64,000 nt of DNA from NCBI GenBank assembly GCA_965223355.1, contig CBDCWE010000003.1:1922001-1986000 (forward strand). The letters are read 5' to 3'. Shown here piece by piece: positions 44,353 to 52,701 of this stretch (within the stretch, counting starts at the first letter, position 1; each line of letters opens with the position of its first letter). A program made the translations under genes and the position numbers. This DNA comes from Tectiglobus sp965223355 (GTDB lineage: Bacteria > Pseudomonadota > Alphaproteobacteria > Rhizobiales > Hyphomicrobiaceae). A model generated the notes under the pieces. That model made no database searches and had not been told where the DNA came from. It saw nothing but the letters and a program-made list of their open reading frames with translations.

Positions 44353-45296
44353 GCGCTGTCATTCTTCATCGCCAAAGACACGGCGTAGACACGTGATTTT
44401 GCGACGCCAAGCTTGTCAGCAACCAGCTTGGCGGCCTGCGATGGGGCATTGTCCTCAAGCCTTTTGCGCAGTTCGCCGGCAATCACGCTGTCGGCGATGT
44501 CGCCGGCGCCTGGCCGCTCCGGCTGGCCGATCACCAGTGTTATTTCACCGCGAGCCGGGACGCCGGCGGCCCAGTGCGCCAGCTCGGAAAGATGACCACG
44601 ACGGAGTTCTTCGAATTTTTTGGTCAGTTCGCGCGCCACGACCGCCGGACGGTCGCCGAGCCCTGCGGCGAGGTCGCTTAGGGCAGCGGCAAGTCGATGC
44701 GGTGATTCGTAGACAATGAGCGTGGCGGGAATGGTCGCCAGCGCCGCGATTTCGTTGGTGCGCGCGCCCTGTTTGGCCGACAGGAAACCCGCGAAGAAAA
44801 AGCGATCTGTGGCCAGCCCGGATGCCGTCAGAGCGGCAATGACGGCCGACGGACCAGGCACGGTTATGACGTTGCTTCCGGCTGCGATGACCGCACGTGT
44901 CAGTTTCAAGCCCGGGTCGGATATCGCCGGGGTGCCGGCGTCGCAGATCAGCGCAACGGAGCGATCGGCACGCAAGGCTTCGATGATGTCGGGACGGATG
45001 CTGGCCGCATTGTGCTCGTGGTAGGTCAGCAGCCGACGGCGAATGCCAAAGCGCGCCAACAGTTTGCGGCTGGTGCGCGTGTCTTCGCAATAGAGATGGT
45101 CGACCGCGGCGATGATCGCCAAGGCCCGCAGCGAGATGTCGCCCAAATGACCAATCGGTGTGGCGACGAGGTAGAGCGCCGGGGCCAGCGGACGTTCGAG
45201 CAGATCGGTGAACTGCCGCGCCAGGGATGCGCTCAGTTGTGCTGCACCATTGACCGTTGCATCCGACCGTCCGCTTGATTCTGGAACTCTTGCCAT
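44349..45296 (-). CDS. rsmI: 16S rRNA (cytidine-2'-O)-methyltransferase RsmI
   Basis: RsmI methylates the ribose of C1402 in 16S rRNA using SAM. The 315-residue protein has the family N-terminus LYLVATPIGHLGDISLRALAI, DHLYCEDTRTSRKLL, LTYHEHNA and the SAM-site segments ICDAGTPAISDPGLKLTR and VITVPGPSAVIAALTASGL. FFFAGFLSAKQGARTNEI follows. The ATG at 45296 precedes a 40-residue tail before the conserved core. It is divergent from the LpoA-like gene and coupled to yraN, the classical order. Confidence 0.95.
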   Translation of the reverse strand: MARVPESSGRSDATVNGAAQLSASLARQFTDLLERPLAPALYLVATPIGHLGDISLRALAIIAAVDHLYCEDTRTSRKLLARFGIRRRLLTYHEHNAASIRPDIIEALRADRSVALICDAGTPAISDPGLKLTRAVIAAGSNVITVPGPSAVIAALTASGLATDRFFFAGFLSAKQGARTNEIAALATIPATLIVYESPHRLAAALSDLAAGLGDRPAVVARELTKKFEELRRGHLSELAHWAAGVPARGEITLVIGQPERPGAGDIADSVIAGELRKRLEDNAPSQAAKLVADKLGVAKSRVYAVSLAMKNDSA

Positions 45297-45525
45297 TGCG
45301 AAGCTGAAACTCCTCGGTTGCGGTTGCGGTGCGGCGGTAAAAGTGCCCCACAATTGTTGTTTTCCAAGGTTATCCACCGTTAGGTCTGGCCTATTGCGCG
45401 CGAATATGCCTGATCAGTGCACGTGTTGAACATGACAACATCGACTATAGACTGTTTTGATCCATCAAGCGCAGTCCCTTGACCTCTGAACAATTGCAAA
45501 CTATGGCCCGATGGTGTGGACGGTA

Positions 45526-46797
45526 ATGCAACGAACAATGACTGAAGGCAAAGGGTCATCGACGCTGGCTGCACTGGCGGTGTGCGGTCTCTTCGTGGTC
45601 GGCGGACTGGCCATGCTGTCGGGCTGTTCAAACGGGTCCGGAACGACGGCTTCACAACTGACCAATCCGGGTGTCGCACCGTCAGCCGGGGCGATGGCTC
45701 CCGGAAATCAAAGGGTTCACGCCAAGGTCGCGCTGCTGTTGCCGCTGTCTGCACCAGGCCAGGCAGCCGTCGTCGCCAACGGCATGAAACAGGCCGCCGA
45801 ACTGGCCTTGTTCGAGAATCGCAGCCCGGGTTTCCAACTGTTGGTCAAGGACACCAGGGGGACGCCGGCCGGCGCGACCGCCGCAGCCACGGCCGCGCTT
45901 GCCGACGGCGCGGAGATGGTGCTCGGCCCGCTGTTCGCCAAAACTGTAAGCGCCGTATCGCCGATTGCACGGCAGGGCAACGTGCCGGTCATCGCCTTTT
46001 CGAATGATAGGCGGGTCGCCGGCGGCGGCACCTACCTTCTGAGTTTTATGGTGCAGGAGGAAATCAAGCGGGTCATTGCCTTTGCCGCCAGCCAGGGCAA
46101 GAGACAATTCGTTGCGCTGATCCCGGAGAACGACTACGGGCGCATTGTCGAGCAGGCCTTTCGCGACAACGTTAGACGCAATGGCGGCATTGTCGTTGCC
46201 CTCGAGCGCTACCCGCCGGGCCCCGGTGGGGTGCTGGGGCCGGCGCACAAACTGATCGAGGACATTCGCCTGTCGGCGGAAAGCGGAGCCCTGGTCGATG
46301 CGATGTTTGTGCCCGGAGGCCCCGAAGTTCTATCAAGCCTCGGCCCGGTTATCCTCCAGGACAAGCTCGATACATCTCAGGTCAAGCTGCTCGGCACCGG
46401 CGGTTGGGACTATCCTAACATCTCACGCGAACGCGCGTTTCACGGAGGATGGTATGCGGCACCGGACCCGGCCGGATGGTCGGCATTCACGGCGGCTTAC
46501 GCAAAGTCGTTCGGCTCATCGCCGCCGCGCGTTGCCAGCCTCGCCCACAATGCGACGACGATCGCAATCGGCCTCGCCCGAAACCTCGCCAAAGGCCAGC
46601 GGTTTACGGTTGACAATCTGACCCGTAACGGCGGTTTTGTTGGCACCGACGGGATCGTGCGATTGTCGCGCAACGGCCTCGCCGAGCGTGGCCTGGCGGT
46701 TCTGGAGGTGCAGAAATTCCAACCGCGTGTCATATCTCAGGCGCGGCGGACGTTTACCACTGCTCCAGCGAGAACGGGCGCGGTCAATTTCAACTGA
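45526..46797 (+). CDS. LpoA-like lipoprotein, penicillin-binding protein activator family
   Basis: The 423-residue lipoprotein has a signal peptide ending in the lipobox MLSGC (Cys about 34). The rest is a periplasmic-binding-protein type I fold: KVALLLPLSAPGQAAVVANGMKQAAELALFE, then MVLGPLFAKTVSAVSPIARQGNVPVIAFSND, QFVALIPENDYGRIVEQAF and GTGGWDYPNISRERAFHGGWYAAP. In gammaproteobacteria the YraM/LpoA member of this family activates PBP1A; alphaproteobacterial members are shorter and their partner is less certain. Divergence from rsmI-yraN-gshB supports this assignment. Confidence 0.88.
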   Translation: MQRTMTEGKGSSTLAALAVCGLFVVGGLAMLSGCSNGSGTTASQLTNPGVAPSAGAMAPGNQRVHAKVALLLPLSAPGQAAVVANGMKQAAELALFENRSPGFQLLVKDTRGTPAGATAAATAALADGAEMVLGPLFAKTVSAVSPIARQGNVPVIAFSNDRRVAGGGTYLLSFMVQEEIKRVIAFAASQGKRQFVALIPENDYGRIVEQAFRDNVRRNGGIVVALERYPPGPGGVLGPAHKLIEDIRLSAESGALVDAMFVPGGPEVLSSLGPVILQDKLDTSQVKLLGTGGWDYPNISRERAFHGGWYAAPDPAGWSAFTAAYAKSFGSSPPRVASLAHNATTIAIGLARNLAKGQRFTVDNLTRNGGFVGTDGIVRLSRNGLAERGLAVLEVQKFQPRVISQARRTFTTAPARTGAVNFN

Positions 46798-46919
46798 ACG
46801 CACGCTTGCGCGCCTGGCCGCAGCACAATACTCAACAACGAATTGTGCACAAGCACTGCCATTGCCCCACATTCCTGCTAAACAGCTTATGCGATTTGGA
46901 ACAGCAGGAGGCGGCAGCC

Positions 46920-48614
46920 ATGCTTATGCGCAAACTCGCGGTTCTGACCGTTTTTACTGTTGCAGCGATCGTTGTTTCGGCCGCCATCGTACATGCCGAA
47001 AAGCGGATCGCGCTGATCATCGGCAACAGCACTTATGCGCATTCCGGAGAACTTGAAAATCCGGCCAACGACGCCGAGTTGATCGCATCGGGACTGCGCC
47101 GCGCAGGCTTTGATGTCACGATCGAGATCAACGCCGATCTCAAGGCGATGAAGGCGGCGTTTCGCGCCTACGCGAACAAGCTCAAAGCCGCCGGAAAGGA
47201 CAGTGTCGGGTTCTTTTATTATGCCGGTCATGGCACGCAGGTGAAGGGCGTCAACTATCTGCTGCCGGTCGAGGCGAATATCGAGAGCGAGTCACAGGTG
47301 GAATCCGAAGCGGTGTCGGCCAGCGGCCTTCTGGCCCAGTTGGAAGGTGCCGGCAACAAGATGAATTTCGTGATCCTCGATTCGTGCCGCAACAATCCGT
47401 TCAAGCGCGGCTATCGTGCCCAGGTCCGCGGACTTGCCCCGATGCATGCCCCGCCGAGCACGCTGATCGGTTATTCGACGCAGCCCGGCAATGTCGCCTA
47501 CGACGGCGCGAGCGGCTACAGCCCTTATGCGATCGCGCTGCACCGCGCCATCCGGCTGCCTGGCCAAACCGTCGAAACGGCCTTCAAACAGGCGCGCTCA
47601 GAGGTCAATGAAACGACCGACGGCAAACAGATTCCGTGGGAAGAATCGTCGCTGTTTACCGATTTCTATTTCTTCAAAAATAAGCCGAAGGAACCAATCG
47701 CGGCGCCGCGTTGGGACGGCAAGGCGTTCGCTGCCGAAGCATCGCTGTGGAAGGATATTCGAACCAGTCGGGATCCGGGGGCGTTCCGCAGCTATTTGAA
47801 AAAGCATCCGGCAGGGACGTTTTCGTTGCTGGCCAATGAGCGCATTGAACGGCTTGCCGAGCTGGCCGCCTCCAAACCGGCAACGCCAGCCAGCCAGGAC
47901 GCACCTGGTGTCTACTTTTTCGATGACTTCGATGGCGATGATCTTGCCAAACACTGGGACGTCATGAACCCCGATCCGGACGCCTACATCGTCGAGGGCG
48001 GCAGGCTGACAATCCTGCTCAGTGAAGTCAAAAAGCCAAGTATGGACAGTGTGCCCAACATCTTTCGGCTGCTCAAGGATGTTCCTAAGGGCGACTGGAC
48101 GATGACGGCACGGATCGAGTTTCAACCGCAAACGATGTCGGAATGGATGCGCATTGGCGTGACCAAACGCGACGGCAAAAGTTTGCTGTCGTCGCTGCAA
48201 ATTGTCACGTCGAACTTCGGTCGCGATACGCGCGCCTATGCCAGGATCGACAAGCAAACGCGCAAGAACAGCGAGTTCAGTCAGGAGCTGTTGAAATTCT
48301 GGGTAAGCGATGCGCGCAACATCAAGGGCCGCACCGATGCGTTCGCGAAGGTCGTCAAAGCTATATATCTCAGGCTCGAGAAGACCGGGCGCCGCTACAC
48401 GTCTTCGCTCAGGTTCGAACCGGGTAATCTTGACGATCCAAAGAATGTCGTCGCCAAGGACTGGGTGGTGTTACCGAAACTGACATCATTGAGGGTTCCC
48501 GGCGATCGGTTTACGATGATCTTTCGTACGACGCGATCCGACACCTATCTACCCGCCAAGACCGAAGGGCTGGTCAACATCGATTGGGTCAAAATCGAAG
48601 TCCCCAAGAATTAG
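46920..48614 (+). CDS. Exported caspase-like (peptidase C14) protein with C-terminal beta-sandwich-like domain
   Basis: The 564-residue protein has a signal peptide (LAVLTVFTVAAIVVSAAIVHA). A caspase-fold domain follows at about 25-250: RIALIIGNSTYAHSGELENPANDAELI, the catalytic His in FFYYAGHGTQVKGVNYLLP and the catalytic Cys in FVILDSCRNNPFKRG. Both dyad residues are present, so activity is plausible. Residues about 340-560, starting GVYFFDDFDGDDLAKHWDVMNPD, look like a concanavalin/laminin-G-type beta-sandwich that may bind carbohydrate. Action would be periplasmic or outside the cell. The ATG at 46920 has AGGAGG upstream, and the gene lies 122 bases after the LpoA-like gene. Repeat A6 follows its stop. 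Confidence 0.88.
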   Translation: MLMRKLAVLTVFTVAAIVVSAAIVHAEKRIALIIGNSTYAHSGELENPANDAELIASGLRRAGFDVTIEINADLKAMKAAFRAYANKLKAAGKDSVGFFYYAGHGTQVKGVNYLLPVEANIESESQVESEAVSASGLLAQLEGAGNKMNFVILDSCRNNPFKRGYRAQVRGLAPMHAPPSTLIGYSTQPGNVAYDGASGYSPYAIALHRAIRLPGQTVETAFKQARSEVNETTDGKQIPWEESSLFTDFYFFKNKPKEPIAAPRWDGKAFAAEASLWKDIRTSRDPGAFRSYLKKHPAGTFSLLANERIERLAELAASKPATPASQDAPGVYFFDDFDGDDLAKHWDVMNPDPDAYIVEGGRLTILLSEVKKPSMDSVPNIFRLLKDVPKGDWTMTARIEFQPQTMSEWMRIGVTKRDGKSLLSSLQIVTSNFGRDTRAYARIDKQTRKNSEFSQELLKFWVSDARNIKGRTDAFAKVVKAIYLRLEKTGRRYTSSLRFEPGNLDDPKNVVAKDWVVLPKLTSLRVPGDRFTMIFRTTRSDTYLPAKTEGLVNIDWVKIEVPKN

Positions 48615-48616
48615 GG

Positions 48617-48790
48617 AATCACTGATCCGGCCACCGGTTTCCAAAGGGCTTGGCCCTTTGGCGGGGTTGTTAGGGGCTCTGCCCCTAACATATCGCCGCA
48701 CAGCGGCGATCCTTGCGGGGCTGTCCGCCCCTCAAACTCCCCGACCAGGGGATCATCCCCTGGACTCTGGACCTAATCAGAGGTTTGTTA
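48617..48790 (+). repeat. Family A multi-hairpin repeat (copy A6)
   Basis: This is an intact copy with five hairpins, beginning two bases after the caspase-like gene stop in the same orientation. Arms include AAAGGGCTTGGCCCTTT and GGGGATCATCCCC. Confidence 0.93.
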
Positions 48791-48852
48791 GGATACGGGC
48801 TTGGCTTCGGAGTGTGGCCTTGCCAGTCATGACCATCGGTGCCCGCTGTTAA

Positions 48853-49803
48853 ATGTTCGAAGTTTCTCTGATTGTGGCGCCGATCTTCATCCTGATCGCG
48901 ATCGGTTACGTTGCCGGGCGAAGCCGGTGGCTTGGCCCAGCGACGGCAAGCGGGCTGGCTGATTTCACGTTCAAGATCGCGATACCGGCGCTGTTGTTCC
49001 GCGCCATGGTCAAGACGACATTTCCCGACGACACGTTCTATGAAATCTGGTTTGTATTCTTCGGCAGCGCCTTTGCGGTTTGGCTCGTCGCGGCGCTTGC
49101 AACGCCGATTTTGCTGCGCCGGCCAATTGCCGACAGCGCCCCCATCGCCATGAGCTGCAGCTTCGGCAATGTCGTCATGCTGGGCATCCCCCTGTCGGTC
49201 GCAGCGTTCGGCGCGCAAGCCATTTCGCCAGGCGCATTGATCGTGTCCTTACACTCGCCGTTGCTGTGGATCGCCGCAACGGCGCATATCGCGCTGACCA
49301 ATCGCGACGGTGCGACCTCGGTCGGTGAAATTGTCAGGCGCTTCCTCGCGGATTTGTCGCGCAACATCATCATTGTGGCGATCATCGCCGGCACGGCGTG
49401 GCGATTGAGCGGGCTGCCGTTGCCCGTCGTTGCCGATCAGGTCATCGACTTGGCCGGGCGCGCCGGAATTCCGTGCGCGCTCGTTGCGCTCGGGTTGAGC
49501 CTTGTCGACTTTCGCATCAAAGGACAGGTGCCGACATTGTTGATGATACTGCTCCTCAAGTGCGCCGTGATGCCGCTCGTTGCCTGGTACCTGGCGACGT
49601 CCGTGTTCGATTTGGGCGCTGTTGAGGCCGGCGTGTGCATCGTGTTTGCGGCGATGCCGACCGGCGCAAACGCCTACCTTTTCGCCGTGCACAACGGCCG
49701 CGCAACGAATTCAGCGTCCGGCGCGGTCGCGCTCGGTACCGCGCTGGCGGCGCTGTCAGCAGCGGTTGTGGTGTTTCTCTTGAAGTCGGGAGTTGGCCGA
49801 TAG
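48853..49803 (+). CDS. AEC family transporter
   Basis: The 316-residue inner-membrane protein has about ten hydrophobic helices and the auxin-efflux-carrier family layout. It begins MFEVSLIVAPIFILIAIGYVAGRSRWL. The N-terminal half has the FKIAIPALLFRAM segment and SFGNVVMLGIPLSVAAFG. The C-terminal half mirrors it with GIPCALVALGLSL and FAAMPTGANAYLFA. Members export or import small organic acids such as malate; the substrate here is unknown. It lies alone, between repeats A6 and B6. Confidence 0.9.
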   Translation: MFEVSLIVAPIFILIAIGYVAGRSRWLGPATASGLADFTFKIAIPALLFRAMVKTTFPDDTFYEIWFVFFGSAFAVWLVAALATPILLRRPIADSAPIAMSCSFGNVVMLGIPLSVAAFGAQAISPGALIVSLHSPLLWIAATAHIALTNRDGATSVGEIVRRFLADLSRNIIIVAIIAGTAWRLSGLPLPVVADQVIDLAGRAGIPCALVALGLSLVDFRIKGQVPTLLMILLLKCAVMPLVAWYLATSVFDLGAVEAGVCIVFAAMPTGANAYLFAVHNGRATNSASGAVALGTALAALSAAVVVFLLKSGVGR

Positions 49804-49823
49804 CCCGGCAGCCTTGGGGCGCC

Positions 49824-49961
49824 CTAGATCATCGTGCTTTAAGTTGGAACCGCAATAGCGGTTCCAACTTAAAGCACAAAGATGATCGCCACTTTAGAGG
49901 CGAGCAACTTTCTGCCTTTATTCGGGATCGTTCCGATTCCGAATAAAGGCAGGTTGCTCTA
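49824..49961. repeat. Family B palindromic element, long form (copy B6)
   Basis: This is a nearly perfect long copy in the opposite orientation to B1. The hairpin arms GTGCTTTAAGTTGGAACCGC pair exactly over 20 bases around AATA. The second hairpin has 14-bp arms. Its left end is CTAGATCATC and its right end GGTTGCTCTA. Confidence 0.95.
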
Positions 49962-50102
49962 ATACCATCCCACCGGCGGGCAGTGCCATGGTCTCGCGGC
50001 GCACCGCGGCGACGCCGGGTGGGACAGCGCACCGGCTCGGTGGCCCCGCCTGAGGCGGACATGATTTAACTGCATTAAACGCATTTAACTGCGGAACCGC
50101 CG

Positions 50103-50618
50103 CTATGCAGCTTCGGCCAGTTCTTGCGGACACCCGACATGCACCAGCACCGGGCGCGGGTCGGCCGTTCGAACCGGCAAATTGATTTGCGGCATGACGC
50201 TGTTGAGCTCGTCCAGCATGCGATCCAGTGCATATTCGGCAGCGTCGATCTTGGTCTGGGCCGCTTGTTCCAGGCGGCTGATGCTCGCAGATGTCGTTCG
50301 GGCGGTTTCGACAATCGCTGTCACGCGCGCGAACTGCGCCTCAAGCGACAACCGCGGAGGGACGGTTGCGGCCGTCTGACCGGCCCGCTTGTCGGGCCGA
50401 GGTGCCAATCGCAACGTCTTTGAGTTCGACCACCGGGCGACCTTAGCCTTGAGACCGGCAGCCTTGAGACCGGCGCGATCCTGAGCGGCCGCAAAACCGA
50501 TGGCGACGAACGCCTTCGTGACGGCAAGATCAAACACTGCAGCTGACTGCTGCACCACCTGCCAAAGTCCCGTGACCGATATGTGCTCAATCAGTTGCAC
50601 CGACAGATCGCCTCCCAT
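50103..50618 (-). CDS. Hypothetical protein with C-terminal coiled coil
   Basis: I do not recognise this 171-residue protein. The first 50 residues form an amphipathic helical stretch (VQLIEHISVTGLWQVVQQSAAVF). A basic middle follows (KAKVARWSNSKTLRLAPRPDKRAG). A likely coiled coil spans about 95-140 (FARVTAIVETARTTSASI and LEQAAQTKIDAAEYALDRML). It has no signal peptide. ATG 50618 and GTG 50600, the latter with GGGAGG upstream, are both possible starts. The helical content is reminiscent of granule or nucleoid-associated proteins, but this is only a resemblance. Confidence 0.6.
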   Translation of the reverse strand: MGGDLSVQLIEHISVTGLWQVVQQSAAVFDLAVTKAFVAIGFAAAQDRAGLKAAGLKAKVARWSNSKTLRLAPRPDKRAGQTAATVPPRLSLEAQFARVTAIVETARTTSASISRLEQAAQTKIDAAEYALDRMLDELNSVMPQINLPVRTADPRPVLVHVGCPQELAEAA

Positions 50619-50807
50619 CCATTCGACTTCAATTTTTCGGCAGAAGACCCCTGCTAAATAAATTAAAATCCATGATGTTCCAATGATTAACAGAATACTA
50701 CTCTCAAGTCATCTAAATTTTTCTCGAGCTTATCGTTAATGTTTAATTTATTTCCCTTGTATATGGTTTTTTTGGATAATGGCGGCCTCAAGCGCACTTC
50801 AATCACT
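50619..50807. other. AT-rich intergenic island
   Basis: About 50640-50770 is strikingly AT-rich for this genome (CTAAATAAATTAAAATCC, GTTAATGTTTAATTTATTTC). It lies upstream of the coiled-coil gene and downstream of gluQ, both on the minus strand, so it probably includes a promoter. It could also be imported DNA. Confidence 0.6.
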
Positions 50808-51722
50808 TTAATCTATGTATGGTGCGAGCCGCCCGCGCAGGTGTTTGCGGACATCAGAGGCGGTCCAACCGGCTCTTCTCAGGCCGTGCAAAGCGGTATC
50901 ACCTGCACTTTTCGAGAGCTTGCGACCGCGCGCATCGAGAACCAGTGGATGGTGATGGTAGATTGGCTCGGGAAGATCCAATAGGACCTGCAGAAGCCGG
51001 TGGATGTCGCTGGCCGCCTCGAGGTCCCGTCCCCGGCAGACGTGCGTGATGCCTTGTGCAGCGTCGTCGATGACACCGGCGAGATGGTAGCTTGTGCCGG
51101 TGTCCTTGCGCGCAATTACAACGTCACCCCAGCGGGCCGGGTCAAGGGTCCGGCTGGTGATGGATCCATCGCATGCGAAAGTTTGCAGGGTCAGTCTGCG
51201 GGCCGGCAACTTTTGCACGGCGAGGGCTAAGGCCTTGGCCATATCGAGACGCAGCGCCATTGGCTCCCCGGCGGCGATGCGACGGGCAACGTCGTCATCG
51301 GTTAACCGCTTGTGCAAACCCGGGTAAACGGGCGCGCCTTCGGGATCACGTCGAAATGCCGTTTCGGATAATGCCGCGGTAATTTCGCTGCGCGTGGCGA
51401 AACAGGGATAAAGCAGGCCCTGCTGGCGCAAACGTTCTTGATAATCTGCGTAAATGTCCAGGCGCTCGGATTGGCACCACACCGGTTTTTCCCATTCGAG
51501 ACCCAACCACGCGAGATCATCGAAAATGGCATCAACAAATTGAGGGCGGCAGCGGCCGACATCGGTATCTTCGATGCGCACCACAAAACGGGCGTTGAAC
51601 TTGCGCGCCAGTTCAAAGCCGATCATCGCCGATAACGCGTGGCCGATATGCAGATAACCCGTGGGGCTCGGCGCAAACCGAAAGGCGAGGCGTTCGGCGA
51701 CTGAATCAGGGCGCGGTGACAT
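50808..51722 (-). CDS. gluQ: Glutamyl-Q tRNA(Asp) synthetase
   Basis: GluQ attaches glutamate to queuosine in the anticodon of tRNA-Asp. The 304-residue protein is a truncated GluRS with only the catalytic half. It has the class I signature FRFAPSPTGYLHIGHALSAM and the KMSKS-like GRKLSKSAGDTAL. IEDTDVGRCRPQFVDAIFDDLAWLGL and DVVIARKDTGTSYHLAGVIDDAAQGITHV are diagnostic. The zinc-site segment reads YPCFATR where E. coli has CFCTR, so one zinc ligand may be absent. It is divergent from the TSUP gene. Confidence 0.93.
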   Translation of the reverse strand: MSPRPDSVAERLAFRFAPSPTGYLHIGHALSAMIGFELARKFNARFVVRIEDTDVGRCRPQFVDAIFDDLAWLGLEWEKPVWCQSERLDIYADYQERLRQQGLLYPCFATRSEITAALSETAFRRDPEGAPVYPGLHKRLTDDDVARRIAAGEPMALRLDMAKALALAVQKLPARRLTLQTFACDGSITSRTLDPARWGDVVIARKDTGTSYHLAGVIDDAAQGITHVCRGRDLEAASDIHRLLQVLLDLPEPIYHHHPLVLDARGRKLSKSAGDTALHGLRRAGWTASDVRKHLRGRLAPYID

Positions 51723-51807
51723 GGTGCGGTTGATCCACTAAAAGCACTCTCGCCCAACCAGCCAAAGGGTGGTTAACAAACACAACAACATCATCTCTCC
51801 TCGATCC

Positions 51808-52539
51808 ATGACCAGCGAACAAGTTCTTCTCATATTTGTCGGTGCATTGGCAGGCGGATTCGTCAACGGGCTGACCGGCTTCGGCACCGGCCTCACCGCG
51901 ATGGGCCTTTGGCTCTATGCACTGCAGCCGTCGGTTGCGGCATCGCTCGTGATTATCTGCTCGCTGGCCGGGCAAATGCAAACCTTGGCGATGATCTGGT
52001 CGGCAATATCATGGCCGCGGGTGCTGCCGTTCGTTGTCCCAGGCTTGATCGGCGTGCCGGTTGGAACATGGCTGCTGCCGCAAATCAATGCTGCTGCATT
52101 CAAGGCCGGCGTCGGCATCTTTCTGGTCATCTACGCCAGCTATGTGCTGACCAAATCAGAGCGTCAGGGCTCCAACATCGGCGGCCGCGCCGGCGATGGT
52201 GTTATCGGATTTGGCGGCGGCGTGCTTGGCGGTCTGACTGGATTTTCCGGGGTCTTGAACATCGTGTGGACCGATGTGAGAGGATGGACCAAGGATCAAC
52301 GCCGCAGTGTCATTCAAGGGTTCAATATCTCGATCCTGGTTGCAGCGTTGTTGGCCCATGCCGCAACGGGCCTACTCGATCGGTCGGTCGGTGAGGCGAC
52401 GCTCGCAGCACTGCCCGGCACCCTCGGAGGGGCGTGGCTCGGTGCGCGGATTTACCGGCGGCTTGGAGATCAAGGTTTTCAGAGGATCATCATGGTGCTT
52501 TTGCTTGTTGCGGGGCTGAGCCTTATTGTGACGGCCTAG
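51808..52539 (+). CDS. TSUP (TauE/SafE) family membrane permease
   Basis: The 243-residue inner-membrane protein has about eight hydrophobic helices. It begins LLIFVGALAGGFVNGLTGFGTGLTAMGLWLY in the first repeat half and has the mirror motif GVIGFGGGVLGGLTGFSGVLN in the second, as in the sulfite/sulfonate exporter family. The substrate is likely a small sulfur- or carboxyl-containing anion, not resolvable here. The ATG at 51808 is used. Its TAG stop codon is the first TAG of repeat B7. Confidence 0.9.
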   Translation: MTSEQVLLIFVGALAGGFVNGLTGFGTGLTAMGLWLYALQPSVAASLVIICSLAGQMQTLAMIWSAISWPRVLPFVVPGLIGVPVGTWLLPQINAAAFKAGVGIFLVIYASYVLTKSERQGSNIGGRAGDGVIGFGGGVLGGLTGFSGVLNIVWTDVRGWTKDQRRSVIQGFNISILVAALLAHAATGLLDRSVGEATLAALPGTLGGAWLGARIYRRLGDQGFQRIIMVLLLVAGLSLIVTA

Positions 52540-52619
52540 AGCAACCTGCCTTTATTCGGAATCGGAACGATCCCGAATAAAGGCAGAAAGTTGCTCGCCT
52601 CTAAAGCACGATGATCTAG
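52536..52619. repeat. Family B element, short form (copy B7)
   Basis: It begins CTAGAGCAACCTGCC at the stop of the preceding gene, has the first hairpin complete, lacks the GTTGGAACC hairpin and ends GCACGATGATCTAG. Confidence 0.94.
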
Positions 52620-52650
52620 TGGTCTCAATCACCTAAAATGGCGCATTGTG

Positions 52651-52701
52651 ATGCGCGGCCGGAGGGAGCGGGCAGGTTCGCGCTAAATCTCAACGGCTAT
52701 C
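52651..52701 (+). repeat. Family D GC-rich repeat fragment (copy D3)
   Basis: GATGCGCGGCCGG, GGGAGCGGGCAGGTTCGCGC and TCTCAACGGCTAT follow the order of the copy at 20956. The assignment is loose. Confidence 0.4.

Noticed and set aside
50739..50984. Plus-strand frame over the end of gluQ, starting in the AT-rich island
   Set aside because: Most of it is antisense to the conserved C-terminus of gluQ, and it has no family resemblance.
52617..52645. TAGTGGTCTCAATCACCTAAA looking like an end of the IS630-family element at 62781
   Set aside because: Only scattered bases match and no transposase remnant adjoins; probably chance next to repeat B7.
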